Part shown: positions 35,125 through 45,159 of the stretch, in pieces | Layout: the number at the start of each line of letters is the position of its first letter | How positions within the stretch are numbered: position 1 is the stretch's first letter | NCBI GenBank assembly: GCA_030849065.1 | Contig: JASAON010001616.1 | Location: forward strand, 1 to 64,000 | Length of the DNA stretch: 64,000 bases | Direction of reading: 5' to 3' | Source: Jaenimonas drosophilae | Taxonomy: Eukaryota; Euglenozoa; Kinetoplastea; Trypanosomatida; Trypanosomatidae | Translations under genes and position numbers: made by a program | Notes under the pieces: generated by a model | What the model saw: the letters and a program-made list of their open reading frames with translations, nothing else | What the model was told of the DNA's origin: nothing | Database searches by the model: none

Positions 35125-36441
35125 CTACTCGATGTTCACTTCGAGGAGAAACGACTCCAGCAAGTCCTGCCGGAGGTCGGTGTGACTAGCTGGAAGCATT
35201 GTTAGTGTGCCTAGAAGAAGAGGACTGTCAGCCGGACGCAGCATCTGGCTTCCGCCACAAATCTCACTCGTACGCCGTCTCTTGTGCCGACGGCGGTAGC
35301 TTCCATCGTCGCTACTGCTACTGGCACTCCATGCAACACGCTTTCGGCGTGTGCGTTTGACCCCGCCACTCCGCGTACTGCTGCTGCTGATACTACCACT
35401 GTCATTGCCTCCAAGATCCACTTCTGTTCCTGTGGCTTCGTCGTAGTAAATGGCACGGTAGCTCGTGGAAGGAGTTCCGTTTCGAGTACGACGTTTTCGA
35501 CGTTGGCGATCTGTAGGCGATCCTTCGCGCGCCTCGCCACTGGACATGCCGCCATGGCCAAGAAAACGGAAGGGAGTTCCATGCCCGGCCCAAGGAGCTG
35601 AAGACTCTGCCACAGATTGATGAATCGGTGAAATGAAGTAGGACGACGTATCCTGGGGAGAGCTGGTCTGTTCCTGTGGCGCACCGCGCTGCGGAACTCG
35701 CCGCCAATCCTCTGAGGCGAATTCGTCCTCCTCCACTTCCCTGTGGCCGCGACGGTGAGAACGCTGCTGTGGCAAATCGTCCTGTTCCTCGTCCTCGTCC
35801 ACACACACATCCGACCTCCTTCGACAGCGATTGGCTCGGGAGGCCAAATTTTCAACGGTTGCGCCAAAGTCACCACCGAAACACGCTTGCCGAATAGATG
35901 ACGCGGAAGAGTTCAGTTGCTGCTGTTGCCGACGAAGGAGCTTTTTCCTCAGCTTCTTGTTGGCTTCGGCCACCGCGGCAGCGACGGATGCGTTGGTCGG
36001 ACTACCTTGAACGCTGCTGCAGAAGGGTGTCTTCATGTACGACGATTGACGTAGTTGTGGGGGCGTTTCTCCACCTGCGTGACTTGCTTCCTGTCGTGTG
36101 GCCTTCACCTGGAACGGTGAGGACACGTGTCTGCGAGTGGGGCTGCCCTCCACGTCTAATCCGTCGAGGGGGGACTCCACGCTCGTATGGCAGCCGAACG
36201 CAGATGAAAAGACACTGGCGGTATCTAAGTTGTCCAAGTGTTTGAGAGTGTGGGCGAGATTACGACGGCGATGACTGCTACGCCTGCTGCTTCCCGTCTC
36301 GGAACGATTAGGGCCCGCATTGTTGACTCGATGGGACATGCCTGTCGTGGTGGGCGGGTGTCCCCTGCTTCCCTCCATCACAGGACTACGCCTTGCCTCC
36401 CCTTCCACATTGCCGTGGTAAAGAGTGGCGTGTTTCGTCAT
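35125..36441 (-). CDS. Ser/Arg-rich hypothetical protein, probably nuclear
   Basis: I do not recognise this 438-residue protein. It is rich in Ser, Arg and Gly, with several basic clusters (RRSSHRRRNLAH, KKLRKKLLRRQQQQ, RRKRRTRNG, RRRHKRRRTSE) that could be nuclear localisation signals. It also has acidic patches (DEDEEQDD). Most of it is predicted disordered by composition. Only the last 30 residues (LLLGTLTMLPASHTDLRQDL and following) look ordered and amphipathic. The frame extends to 36447 only through a TTG, so the ATG at 36441 is used. No domain or function can be assigned. Confidence 0.75.
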   Translation of the reverse strand: MTKHATLYHGNVEGEARRSPVMEGSRGHPPTTTGMSHRVNNAGPNRSETGSSRRSSHRRRNLAHTLKHLDNLDTASVFSSAFGCHTSVESPLDGLDVEGSPTRRHVSSPFQVKATRQEASHAGGETPPQLRQSSYMKTPFCSSVQGSPTNASVAAAVAEANKKLRKKLLRRQQQQLNSSASSIRQACFGGDFGATVENLASRANRCRRRSDVCVDEDEEQDDLPQQRSHRRGHREVEEDEFASEDWRRVPQRGAPQEQTSSPQDTSSYFISPIHQSVAESSAPWAGHGTPFRFLGHGGMSSGEAREGSPTDRQRRKRRTRNGTPSTSYRAIYYDEATGTEVDLGGNDSGSISSSSTRSGGVKRTRRKRVAWSASSSSDDGSYRRRHKRRRTSEICGGSQMLRPADSPLLLGTLTMLPASHTDLRQDLLESFLLEVNIE

Positions 36442-36857
36442 GAGCAAAAGAAATGAACCCTAATCGAGGAATACGACACCACACGCGTACAGCCACAGAC
36501 TTTGCGAGTCACGTCAACCTTACGGAGAGAAAGAACGAAATGACTGCCTTCGAAAAAAAAGAAGATCAAGAAAGAAAGAACTCACTAACTGACACCTTTC
36601 TTCCTATTGGCGTTCTCCGTCGTCACACGGGAGACGCACAATGTGGTAGGCCCGCACTGACCTAATATAGGACGGGCACGCTACACACGGTAGACCTACG
36701 TGAAGATAGAGAGAGAGGAAGCGTGAAAGGCGAGGGATAACTCAGGAGGAAACAGTGTGGGTCAGTATTAAGGAAATATCAATACACCACGTATAAGGTT
36801 CAGAGCAAAGGCAAATGGTGTTCCATCGATTCCCCCGACCATAAAAACGGGCGGCAC
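36442..36857 (-). other. Intergenic/UTR region
   Basis: About 0.4 kb with no supported gene. The stretch just upstream of the Ser/Arg-rich gene is pyrimidine-rich in transcript sense (CATTTCTTTTGCTC). Confidence 0.6.
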
Positions 36858-39446
36858 CTATTTGCTTTCAGGTGGTGATTGCTGTGGTGCATCTGCAGCA
36901 GGCTGAGCATGTGTCGCCACCTCTGACTTGCCTCCCACAGATCCTCGCTCGCTCTCCTTCATGAGAAAATCAACCCACAATGCGGCAAGACTGGGCCCCG
37001 TATCGGCCGTTGCACCACTACTGCCACTCTTGCCCGCCTGCCCACCTTCAGCAGCGGCAGAGGAGGGCTGAGACACTGCCCGACGGGTCGCCCACGCGAA
37101 TAGCTTACCGCGCGCAGTAGGTTTTGAAACCGACATTTTTCGTGGGTTGCTTGGGCCAGGAATGAGGCCCACCTTCTCCATCAAGGACTCGTTCCAACCG
37201 AGCTGCCCACTGAGCAGCTTCAAGATTTCTTCTGTCTCGGGCTTGTCACCAACAAGGGCGTGGATGTAGTTTACCAAGAGATGCGACACCACCTCCTTGT
37301 CAATGACCGTGTCGCCATTGAGCTGTCTGGCTGCCTTTTCCAGTGCCTGACGTAGGTCCAGAAGCTTCTGATGAAGGGAAGAGAGCTCAAAGTTCTTGCG
37401 GGCAAGTTCCTCCGCATGGGCCACACGAAGGGCCTCAGTTTGGCGCGCAAATTCCCGGTCAACATCCGACTTCTGCTCCAACTGCCTCCGAAGGTCATCC
37501 ACTTCCGCTTCAAGTCCGGCTGTGCACTGAAGCACCTCTTGATGCTTCGTTTCCTTGAGTGACTCCAGCGCCAGCTGAAGATTCTCGGTGCTTTGATACG
37601 CGTTGACCAGTTCATCATCACGACGCTGCAGTTGCGTCTTCAGCTCATCTAGCTCAGCGCGCAGGCTGCTCACCTCATCCAATTGGCCTGCTTCTGCAGT
37701 GGACAGAGCCTCAACCTGCACCGCCCAGTTCTGCCTCTCCTCTCGGAGAGTCTCCAACTCAGCAACCTTCTCTGTCAGCTGGTATTGCAATGCTTGTACA
37801 TCATGTGCAGATTGGTCTACACGCTGACGCATCTCCTTTTCGGCCACCTCCTTCATCGATAGTGACTCCCGCAGCTGACCGATTTGCTCCCAGCCTTCCG
37901 CAAGGCGTCGGTTAAGTGCCTCGTTGACATGTTTTGCTTCGTCGTAGGTGTGCTCCCACGCCTGTTCGGTGTCCGCGGCAGAGCGAAGGGAGGACACCGC
38001 ACGGGTAAACTCTGTGGTCATCAGATCCACAAGTGCAGATACAGCCAATGTTCGTGGGTGTGCTGAAAGAGGTATGTCCGCATGCTCCAGCGCCTGGGCC
38101 ATCACATCATGGAGCTGAGAGACCACCTCACGAAGCTGACGCAGCTCTTCCTCGCTCTCCTTCTGGTCAGCATGGATAGCCTCATTTTCTGCTTCCTTCT
38201 TCTGGCGCGCGGCCGCTAAGCTATCGTTCGCATGCTGCAGCTCTCGCTGAAGTTCAGTGAGACGACGAGTGGACTCCTGAAGCTTACGCGTGGCCTCCTT
38301 GTGATCTTGTTGTGACTCCTTCAGCAAGTTCTGTAGTTGATCCTGCTCTCGACGAGAATCCTGAACCGCTCGTGAACTATCCTCCAGCTCCTTCTGAAGG
38401 AGCTCCACTGTATGGCTGTAGTGCTCTGCAACTAACGTTTCTGTGTCGGATCGAGCTGTCAGAACTGCCGCTTTCATTTTGGACTCCCATTCCTGATGTA
38501 GGCGCTCCACATCAATAGCAGGGGGCGCAGCCTTTGATGGATTCTCACTCACACTTTCCGGCTTTGCCAAGGGGGCCTCTGTGGCTTCTGCTGCCGCCTG
38601 TGCATGAACGAGTTCCGCGCGTAATGACTCAATTGTTGCAACGTGGCCATTCACCTGTGCTGAAAGTTGGGTAACTTCCTGCTGATGTCTCATCATGTTG
38701 TGCTCAGCCCGCTCCTTTGCCTCTTGGCACTGCTGGAGCTGCTGCATCACCTCACTTAAGCGTTCTGCCGCAACTTGACGCTCCTTACGAAGTGCACTTT
38801 CTAGCTGCTCGTGCTTCTCAGCAAATTGCTCCTCCATAGCCAGAAGTGCTGCATCCCGGTTGGTCGGAGCTTCGGAAACTAATGGGCTTGTCTTGCTCTC
38901 ATCGCTGTTGTTCGTAGCCTGGAGGGTTGTGGAGAGGGAGAGCTCTTCATATTTGGCCTGTGCAGCAGCAAGGGAAGCTTGTAGCTGTGAAATGTGATTA
39001 GTGCTGCGGTTGCGTTCCTCGGTCATGGCTGTCTCGCGTACTCCCTCCAGTGATGCTCGTACATCCCGTAACTCCTTCTGTGTATGGGCTAAGGTAGCTT
39101 TCAGGCGAACGACTTCGGCTTCCTTCTGCTCCAGTTGCGATTGAGCTTCCTCTAGCACGGACGCAATGCGTTCGTCCATCATGTTCGTCGCTGGATTGGG
39201 CCGATCTGGAGCTTCACCGCGGTCGTGGTGTAGGGTAGATGCTGAGCCAGAGTAGGATTGGCGCAAGCTGGAAGCCGTCTCCACTTCGCCACGACTCCTT
39301 ACGCCCTCTTCCAGCCACCGATGAGGTGGAGCAGCCTCGGCGTGAAACGGGCTGTTGCTATCCTCCTCTTCCTCCTCATCATCGTATCGTGGCACAGCGA
39401 TGTCATCGGCAAAGTCCTTCAGCTTCTTCGTAAGACCGGTCCACAT
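36858..39446 (-). CDS. GRIP-domain golgin (coiled-coil Golgi tether)
   Basis: The 862-residue protein is almost entirely coiled coil from about 90 to 700, with heptads rich in Glu, Gln, Leu and Arg. At about 715-760 lies a GRIP domain (DKEVVSHLLVNYIHALV ... ILKLLSGQLGW). In this family GRIP binds the Arl1 GTPase and targets golgins to the trans-Golgi. The N-terminus MWTGLTKKLKDFADDI is amphipathic, as in several golgins, and an acidic run (DDEEEEEDS) follows. The C-terminal 100 residues after GRIP are Ser/Gly/Ala-rich. The ATG at 39446 is clean. The identity of the family is strong, while the Arl1 partner is inferred. Confidence 0.92.
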   Translation of the reverse strand: MWTGLTKKLKDFADDIAVPRYDDEEEEEDSNSPFHAEAAPPHRWLEEGVRSRGEVETASSLRQSYSGSASTLHHDRGEAPDRPNPATNMMDERIASVLEEAQSQLEQKEAEVVRLKATLAHTQKELRDVRASLEGVRETAMTEERNRSTNHISQLQASLAAAQAKYEELSLSTTLQATNNSDESKTSPLVSEAPTNRDAALLAMEEQFAEKHEQLESALRKERQVAAERLSEVMQQLQQCQEAKERAEHNMMRHQQEVTQLSAQVNGHVATIESLRAELVHAQAAAEATEAPLAKPESVSENPSKAAPPAIDVERLHQEWESKMKAAVLTARSDTETLVAEHYSHTVELLQKELEDSSRAVQDSRREQDQLQNLLKESQQDHKEATRKLQESTRRLTELQRELQHANDSLAAARQKKEAENEAIHADQKESEEELRQLREVVSQLHDVMAQALEHADIPLSAHPRTLAVSALVDLMTTEFTRAVSSLRSAADTEQAWEHTYDEAKHVNEALNRRLAEGWEQIGQLRESLSMKEVAEKEMRQRVDQSAHDVQALQYQLTEKVAELETLREERQNWAVQVEALSTAEAGQLDEVSSLRAELDELKTQLQRRDDELVNAYQSTENLQLALESLKETKHQEVLQCTAGLEAEVDDLRRQLEQKSDVDREFARQTEALRVAHAEELARKNFELSSLHQKLLDLRQALEKAARQLNGDTVIDKEVVSHLLVNYIHALVGDKPETEEILKLLSGQLGWNESLMEKVGLIPGPSNPRKMSVSKPTARGKLFAWATRRAVSQPSSAAAEGGQAGKSGSSGATADTGPSLAALWVDFLMKESERGSVGGKSEVATHAQPAADAPQQSPPESK

Positions 39447-39856
39447 GGGTTCCTTGCCAACAGCACACAGCGAGCACCTTCGTCAAGTCGATTGTGTTAG
39501 GGGTGAGAGAGGGCGTTTTGGGTGGGTATGTGGGCTGGGAGTAATGGCGGTGACGAGATGACCTCCACCTAGAGCGTACGAGGGTGTTCACCTCGTCTGT
39601 GGGGCTAAGTTGGTGTGAATGATGCTGCCTAATGCAGATACGTACGTGCTGGACATCAAGAAACATCATGGGGAGGGGAGAGCATGATCATGATGCAAAC
39701 AAGACAGGGGTGAAATTATGATATGATTATCGTAGGTAAGGGCGTAGCTGTGGAATGTGCAAATTAGCATCGTGACCTTACGGTGGGAGAAGCAAGCAGC
39801 AGTGATGACGGCATAGGTACGGAAAAGCTCTCCCAACATCTCTCACAGAGTGTTTG
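39447..39856 (-). other. Intergenic/UTR region
   Basis: About 0.4 kb without a supported gene. In transcript sense it contains CCCTCTCTCACCCC close to the GRIP start, a possible pyrimidine tract for trans-splicing. Confidence 0.6.
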
Positions 39857-42637
39857 CTAGCGTCGCTGATCCACGAAACTGTCTGCCATCAGCATCGACC
39901 GTTTACGAGGTGGAAGTTTGTGAGAAAGATGCGCGCTGACATTACTGGTACGATCGACAACACCATCGAGCGTAAATCCAGTCGGCACCCGCACACGTCG
40001 TGGGCAAGATGACGGTTCATGGCGGATTTTGTGGTGAGGCTGAGCACAAATCGGGCAGTGCGTTGCGGGATGTAGCCCATCGGGTATCTTTGGGCAATAG
40101 CCCCACACATGACCCCGTTCCCCGCACTTGATGCAGAACGACTGCGATGGATCTGAGCTGTTGCTGTCCATGGCGTTGCTGCCAATTTTGGGGCAACTTG
40201 TAATGTGATGGTGGCCGCTACAGTATGCACATCGCATAGAGCGACGCTGCATGTGCGGCTTCGACCGCTCATGGCGATGCGCGTGTGGGTTGAAGGCCAC
40301 CGACGGAGCAGCGTTGGGGATGGAGATGACTGTGTCCTCCATCGTGGAGGAAAGTGCCGCAGAATCGTGGGCCAACATCGCATCACGCGCGGCATCGACA
40401 GAACGCACCAAGTCCGATGTCGTTACATCCGTTGCTGCATCTGATGCTGTGACAGGCATCTCATCTTCCAATGGTTGTGGGATAGCCTCAACCAATTTCA
40501 ATGGTGCTAATGTTGGTGTACGCTCGTGAGACTTGGTGCAGACGTGCCATGAGTGTTGATTTGATCCGCACATGGAGCACACAACCTCCCCTAGCTCCTC
40601 TGCTCGAAGAAACGTTGGCAGAGATTGGGATTTGGTGTCAGTGGCGTTCTCGAGAGCGAGAGCCGAGCGCATCCACTCATGAAAAAGGGCTTGGTAGGGT
40701 TGTGGCACCAAGGAAGAAACGGAGCTCTCCACGTGATGGAGGAAGCTTGCCAAGCGGCCATGGTGGAGGGATGCTGCCAAGGAGAAGCTGCACTCTATAG
40801 TGCCATTGAACGATGGGTGCTCCTGGTGAATGATCTCTGTGGAATTTTCTTCCACTGATGGCGCTTCCTGCTGCTCCTTCAAGGATCGAAGCCACACGCT
40901 ATGCTGGCTTAGACTTCCTCTGTGGCCAGTGGCTGCACCAAGAGAGCTGTGCATGGAAAACTCAAGCTTCTCCATCAGCTGCTTTCTGTGTTCGTCAATG
41001 GCACCTGCACCGAGCTGCTCTTCACGCATCGCAAACTGCTGGATAAGACGCACATTTCTCTCCAACGATGGATTAGGGTAGCGTTGCGCAACGCATTCGA
41101 TGCACGGGCCCATGGATAGGGCAGCCACCGCACTTTGTGTGGATGCCTCCACACCAGTCGACAGCGTTTGGAAGAGGAGCTTCTGGAGAGGCTGAGAGGA
41201 TAGACCACGCAACGAGTCCAGATTGTACTGTACAGCCTTGAAGAACTCGTCATGAAGGTTGCCAACATTATGTTCAGAAGACTTCAGTTCCAAAAGGTAC
41301 TTTAGGGCACAACGACTGGCGTAGTCCAACGGATGCTGTAGAAGGGGAAAGACAACAAGCTGCTCCGCTGTCTCATGTTGAAGTCGCTGCTGCACGCGTA
41401 TCGGAGCTCCTGACAGCAATCTGGGAGGTGCCTGCCGCATGACCGAGGCCACAGACTCCACATGCCGTGCCAATTCCACGTTATTAACGTAGTCATGAAC
41501 GACGGGGCACCCCATTTCTGCAAAGATTGCCGCAATCTCATCTGCAGTTGTCATGCCATCGACCGCAATCTCAAAAAGTGCCCTGTCCATCGACGAGGAA
41601 AATGCAAGAAGTTCATGACGCAGAGTGATGTCACGCTCATGGCTGTGGCGAGTCGAGCGAGAGGGGCCCGGAAGCTCACTGGCGCTCGTCGTAAGCTGCA
41701 GTTGATCCACAGGTAACATCCACGGATGTTGGATATCCTCATCGTTGCAAAGATTTGCTGTGCCGTTAGAGGTCGTTGCTGAAGGCCCGAATAGCGCATG
41801 AAAGCGCTGATTCTTCTGCACAGCCTCGCGTTGCGTCGGGCTCATGGAGGAGGACGCGATGGCAAGCCTTCCTGTAAACGTTCCCCGCAGAAACAGCCTC
41901 CGACGGCGTATATCGAGCGGAGGAACTCCGTGAAGAAAACTGCAACGCTCCTGCGTACGTCGATGAACCTTCACATTAGAGAGTGGAATTCCATCATCTG
42001 TCGAATGGCGTCCAGTACGCTGTTGCTGGCGGCTGATGTAACTATGCAAGTGAGAGTGCGTCGGTGCAGTTGCTGAGCGTGGTGCATGTCTGGTGGGCTG
42101 ACCAAGATAGGCTCGAACACTCTGCGCTACCCCAGTTGGCAGCTCACACACAACATGATATGTACGTTGGACTAAGCCCAACTGAGCGCAGTTACGAAGC
42201 AAAAACGCGTCCTCTTGCGTGCGTGAAACGAGAGTCAATCCCTTGTTTCGGCAGGTCCAGCTGTTGACATCCGCCAACGTGTGGTGTGTGATACCGTCAC
42301 CACCCACCCCAGGCGTTCGTCGCGATGCGGCGTGAAGTGTTAGGGATGAGATGCTGGGGAAGACAACGTAAGGTGAAGCACCGGGAGGAGAGGCTTCCTG
42401 CAGCCGACTCAGCAAGGAGTCTGCCGCATCATCTGTTGTGGTCGGTGCCGAGTGAATATCAAAGAGGGATGCTGGTGATGCAGCTCCCTTTGCTTGAACC
42501 TGCAACGGAGTGAGTAATGGCAGACCAGCTGGCTTGTGTACCGCGAAGAGCCGAGGCTGCTGGCCAGCACCGCTGGGACGACTCCCCTGCCATGGAGACT
42601 GCAGGAGCCGCAAAGGCAGCGGACTTCGAGTGGACAT
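39857..42637 (-). CDS. Degenerate RluA-like pseudouridine-synthase domain with CCHC zinc knuckles
   Basis: The 926-residue protein starts MSTRSPLPLRLLQSPWQGSR, an acid-free, Arg-containing mitochondrial-type leader. Residues about 30-190 resemble an RluA-type pseudouridine synthase: LFAVHKPAGLPLL, then GLTLVSRTQEDAFLLRN and VQRTYHVVCEL. At the place of the catalytic HRLD-x-x-T-S-G motif the sequence reads NSWTCRNKG, so the Asp is missing. The C-terminal third has at least two CCHC zinc knuckles (CSMCGSNQHSWHVC and CIKCGERGHVWGYC) plus further Cys/His clusters (CAYCSGHHHITSC, CPICAQPHH). It is probably an RNA-binding, non-catalytic assembly or processing factor. The ATG at 42637 follows a strong splice-acceptor context, and the open extension to 42976 overlaps the upstream gene. 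Confidence 0.85.
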   Translation of the reverse strand: MSTRSPLPLRLLQSPWQGSRPSGAGQQPRLFAVHKPAGLPLLTPLQVQAKGAASPASLFDIHSAPTTTDDAADSLLSRLQEASPPGASPYVVFPSISSLTLHAASRRTPGVGGDGITHHTLADVNSWTCRNKGLTLVSRTQEDAFLLRNCAQLGLVQRTYHVVCELPTGVAQSVRAYLGQPTRHAPRSATAPTHSHLHSYISRQQQRTGRHSTDDGIPLSNVKVHRRTQERCSFLHGVPPLDIRRRRLFLRGTFTGRLAIASSSMSPTQREAVQKNQRFHALFGPSATTSNGTANLCNDEDIQHPWMLPVDQLQLTTSASELPGPSRSTRHSHERDITLRHELLAFSSSMDRALFEIAVDGMTTADEIAAIFAEMGCPVVHDYVNNVELARHVESVASVMRQAPPRLLSGAPIRVQQRLQHETAEQLVVFPLLQHPLDYASRCALKYLLELKSSEHNVGNLHDEFFKAVQYNLDSLRGLSSQPLQKLLFQTLSTGVEASTQSAVAALSMGPCIECVAQRYPNPSLERNVRLIQQFAMREEQLGAGAIDEHRKQLMEKLEFSMHSSLGAATGHRGSLSQHSVWLRSLKEQQEAPSVEENSTEIIHQEHPSFNGTIECSFSLAASLHHGRLASFLHHVESSVSSLVPQPYQALFHEWMRSALALENATDTKSQSLPTFLRAEELGEVVCSMCGSNQHSWHVCTKSHERTPTLAPLKLVEAIPQPLEDEMPVTASDAATDVTTSDLVRSVDAARDAMLAHDSAALSSTMEDTVISIPNAAPSVAFNPHAHRHERSKPHMQRRSMRCAYCSGHHHITSCPKIGSNAMDSNSSDPSQSFCIKCGERGHVWGYCPKIPDGLHPATHCPICAQPHHKIRHEPSSCPRRVRVPTGFTLDGVVDRTSNVSAHLSHKLPPRKRSMLMADSFVDQRR

Positions 42638-42674
42638 ACTCACAAAGGGCTCTACACAAGCCCAGTGAGGGAAG

Positions 42675-42676
42675 CT
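42675..42676 (-). promoter_or_regulatory. Candidate spliced-leader acceptor AG (zinc-knuckle gene)
   Basis: In transcript sense, CCTCCATTGCTCTTTTTGTT precedes CAG, 38 nt before the ATG at 42637. The clear pyrimidine tract supports that ATG as the start and argues against the longer open frame. Confidence 0.6.
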
Positions 42677-42846
42677 GAACAAAAAGAGCAATGGAGGAAT
42701 GAGAGGAGATGATGTTGGTGGGTGTGATCGGCAAAAGAGACAGTGTGGATGTGACGTTCCAGTCAGGAAAGATTGTGCAACTATTGGTGCAGTGACCACA
42801 GAGTACTCAATCAGGGGTGATGTTACCGTAGAACAGTTTCCATTCG

Positions 42847-44796
42847 TCACTGCACATAGAACAACTCCTGAAGGTAACCATTGTAAAAGAGTGGGGCAGA
42901 TATGGGAACACGACGTGACTGCAGCAGCTTCACACACTCCTGTGCCGCTAGTGCACCAACAGCAGCCGCAGTACATGGAAGCTCATGTGTGGCGCAGCTC
43001 TCCACATCCACACACACATCCTTCACGAATGCGTGATTGGCACTCCACCAGTGCCGTAATACTTCAGCAGCAATCGGTGCATCGCAATCGTTGGAAGCCT
43101 CTTCGTCGCCAACTTTGGAGGTTAGCAGGCGGCCCAATATGGTGTAGGAATGCGATGATCGGTCATCTTCACACCAATCGTTTACAGGAACGATGCATTC
43201 ATCGTAGAGATTGTTAGTGGCGAGACCACCGTGGCATAGTAGCATTGAGGCTGAGAAGCACCAGTTGACGAGTCGACGATTGAGACGGTCAAGAGGAGCA
43301 GATTTGCACAATGTGACATCATCTTCGCAGGAAAGTATGGTGAACAGAGACCTCTGCAACGCACCAGCAAGTGCACGACTTGAGGGTGCCACAATGTCGC
43401 CCAAAGGATGGTCCGTTGTCATTGAGCCTCCCCATGGGCCACGTGGACGAACTAGATGTAGGTTCCACACATGCTGGCATGTAGTGGATGCTAGCTTCTC
43501 CATTTGCTCAGTAACAATGCGGAGAGTCACATCGTTTGGTTCAGGTGATGAATCTACCGATGAAAGCCAGACTTCCTTGGCCAACTCCACGATTTCCTGC
43601 ACATCTTCTTTGTGCTTGTGTTCGTAAATCTTCTTCAGTTCGCAATACCAAAGTGTGGTGGTTTGCATATCTGGAACGTACCCGTTATGCGGAAGTACCT
43701 TGTGCTTCACATAAAAATGATGAACACTCCGCAGAACACACCACAAAAGTACCTCCTCGTCCATCCACCCGGCAGAGGAGCTGCCAAGTTGTGGATGTGC
43801 GCAGCGTTTGTCAGTGAAGATGTCACTCAGGTGCTGCGGCAACCCTTTTTGTGCGGCTCGATCGGGTAGGCATCGCATCCCCGTTGGGTCGTACCTTCCT
43901 TCAGGACACACGCGATGCAGAATGGATTCAACACATTGTGTGATGCCACGTAGGTCTGACATTGACAAGGATCGAACAACCTCAACGGAGTTCCAACCTT
44001 CAGACAAGGGAGATGTACGTCCCTGCGTCCAGTCCTTGTAGGCATGATACCACAAACAAGGAATGGGCAGTTGGTGAGTCTCGGAAAGAACATTCTGCGG
44101 GCCGTGTGCCTCCATCCATCCTTGGAGCTCCGGAAAGGGGTACAACGGACGAAGATCTGCCACAATGGCAGCCTCTTCCTCCTCAGGATTGAGCACAACA
44201 CGATCATTGCTGCAAAGCTGCAGGTATCCCATCATTCCCTTCACCATTAGAAACACCATCGGTGTACGCAGGTGACGTGCCGTCTTGGCTAGTCGGTCGT
44301 GGTCCACAGCATCTGCACGCAGCGAGTACCGATCACTCACAAGAATAGTGGCAGGAGGAGAAGCTCTGGGTATAACAATGGCTTCCTTCACAGCATTTGT
44401 CTGAGGAAGCGGTCCCAGGTCACTGCACACTGAGGTAGAGGAGGTACCTGCCTCGTGACAATACTGGTCCACCCATTCGGATGGTGTCATGATCTCCGCA
44501 TTACCATGGAATTCTTCACTCAACGGTTGGAGGTGGCCCATCACCGCTTCAGCAAGATACCTGCCTTTATCCTCCATGGTGAGAAGAAAGATGGCATGAA
44601 GCTCTGCATCACCTACGCATCGCTCATCCACCAATGAAACATGACGTACTCCGGCAACGACCAAATTTCGGAGGGCCTCCACAGAGGATACGGTAAGACC
44701 GAGCACCGTCACATGCGCCTGTGTGAGTGCCACCTGACCTTCATCTCCCCATAGCTGAAGTTGGCGATCATAGCGGTTGCGACTATGCTCATCCAT
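42847..44796 (-). CDS. NEDD8-activating enzyme E1 regulatory subunit (APPBP1/NAE1-like)
   Basis: The 649-residue protein opens with YDRQLQLWGDEGQVALTQAHVTVLG, the family hallmark of the E1-like APPBP1/ULA1 subunit, split here by normal Rossmann spacing. The following segment (SSVEALRNLVVAGVRHVSLVD) completes the nucleotide-binding-like fold. LRPLYPFPELQGWMEAH and the C-terminal ELPCTAAAVGALAAQECVKLL match conserved NAE1 regions. NAE1 pairs with UBA3 to activate NEDD8; it lacks the catalytic Cys and ATP site itself, so their absence here is expected. The protein is about 115 residues longer than human NAE1. The start is an ATG, and a good splice acceptor lies 36 nt upstream. Confidence 0.92.
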   Translation of the reverse strand: MDEHSRNRYDRQLQLWGDEGQVALTQAHVTVLGLTVSSVEALRNLVVAGVRHVSLVDERCVGDAELHAIFLLTMEDKGRYLAEAVMGHLQPLSEEFHGNAEIMTPSEWVDQYCHEAGTSSTSVCSDLGPLPQTNAVKEAIVIPRASPPATILVSDRYSLRADAVDHDRLAKTARHLRTPMVFLMVKGMMGYLQLCSNDRVVLNPEEEEAAIVADLRPLYPFPELQGWMEAHGPQNVLSETHQLPIPCLWYHAYKDWTQGRTSPLSEGWNSVEVVRSLSMSDLRGITQCVESILHRVCPEGRYDPTGMRCLPDRAAQKGLPQHLSDIFTDKRCAHPQLGSSSAGWMDEEVLLWCVLRSVHHFYVKHKVLPHNGYVPDMQTTTLWYCELKKIYEHKHKEDVQEIVELAKEVWLSSVDSSPEPNDVTLRIVTEQMEKLASTTCQHVWNLHLVRPRGPWGGSMTTDHPLGDIVAPSSRALAGALQRSLFTILSCEDDVTLCKSAPLDRLNRRLVNWCFSASMLLCHGGLATNNLYDECIVPVNDWCEDDRSSHSYTILGRLLTSKVGDEEASNDCDAPIAAEVLRHWWSANHAFVKDVCVDVESCATHELPCTAAAVGALAAQECVKLLQSRRVPISAPLFYNGYLQELFYVQ

Positions 44797-45159
44797 CTTC
44801 TCTCAGCTTGTAGGACCCATAAAAGACGACGCCTAAAGAACAATAAGAAGAAGTGGCGAGAAGTGTTATTGGAGTGGTACGCGGCATAATGCCAAACCCT
44901 AATGTGCATCATCCGTTGAACGTCACGCACGCATGTTATTTTTTGTGGGAAGGAAAGCTTGCAGCTTCAGCATCTCGAGATGGAGGCACTCTACCACGAA
45001 GATCGGCTTCGCGAAGAGGACTCATTGCTCTCCATGGAGCCTGCAGTGAGGGTACATAAACCACGTACGCACCAGAAACTGGTGCACACATGTGGATGGA
45101 GGATGCGAGCCATCGCTACGCATCGCCCATCAAGAAGAGAGCATGCTGGTGTTCTCTTG
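44797..45159 (-). other. Intergenic/UTR between LIM and NAE1-like genes
   Basis: About 0.36 kb with no supported gene. It contains the candidate acceptor for the NAE1-like gene and the 3' UTR of the LIM gene. Confidence 0.6.
44833..44834 (-). promoter_or_regulatory. Candidate spliced-leader acceptor AG (NAE1-like gene)
   Basis: In transcript sense CTTCTTCTTATTGTTCTTT is followed directly by AG, 36 nt before the ATG at 44796. Confidence 0.6.

Noticed and set aside
42638..42976. N-terminal extension of the zinc-knuckle protein
   Set aside because: It overlaps the neighbouring NAE1-like gene, and a strong splice acceptor lies at 42675 between it and the ATG at 42637.
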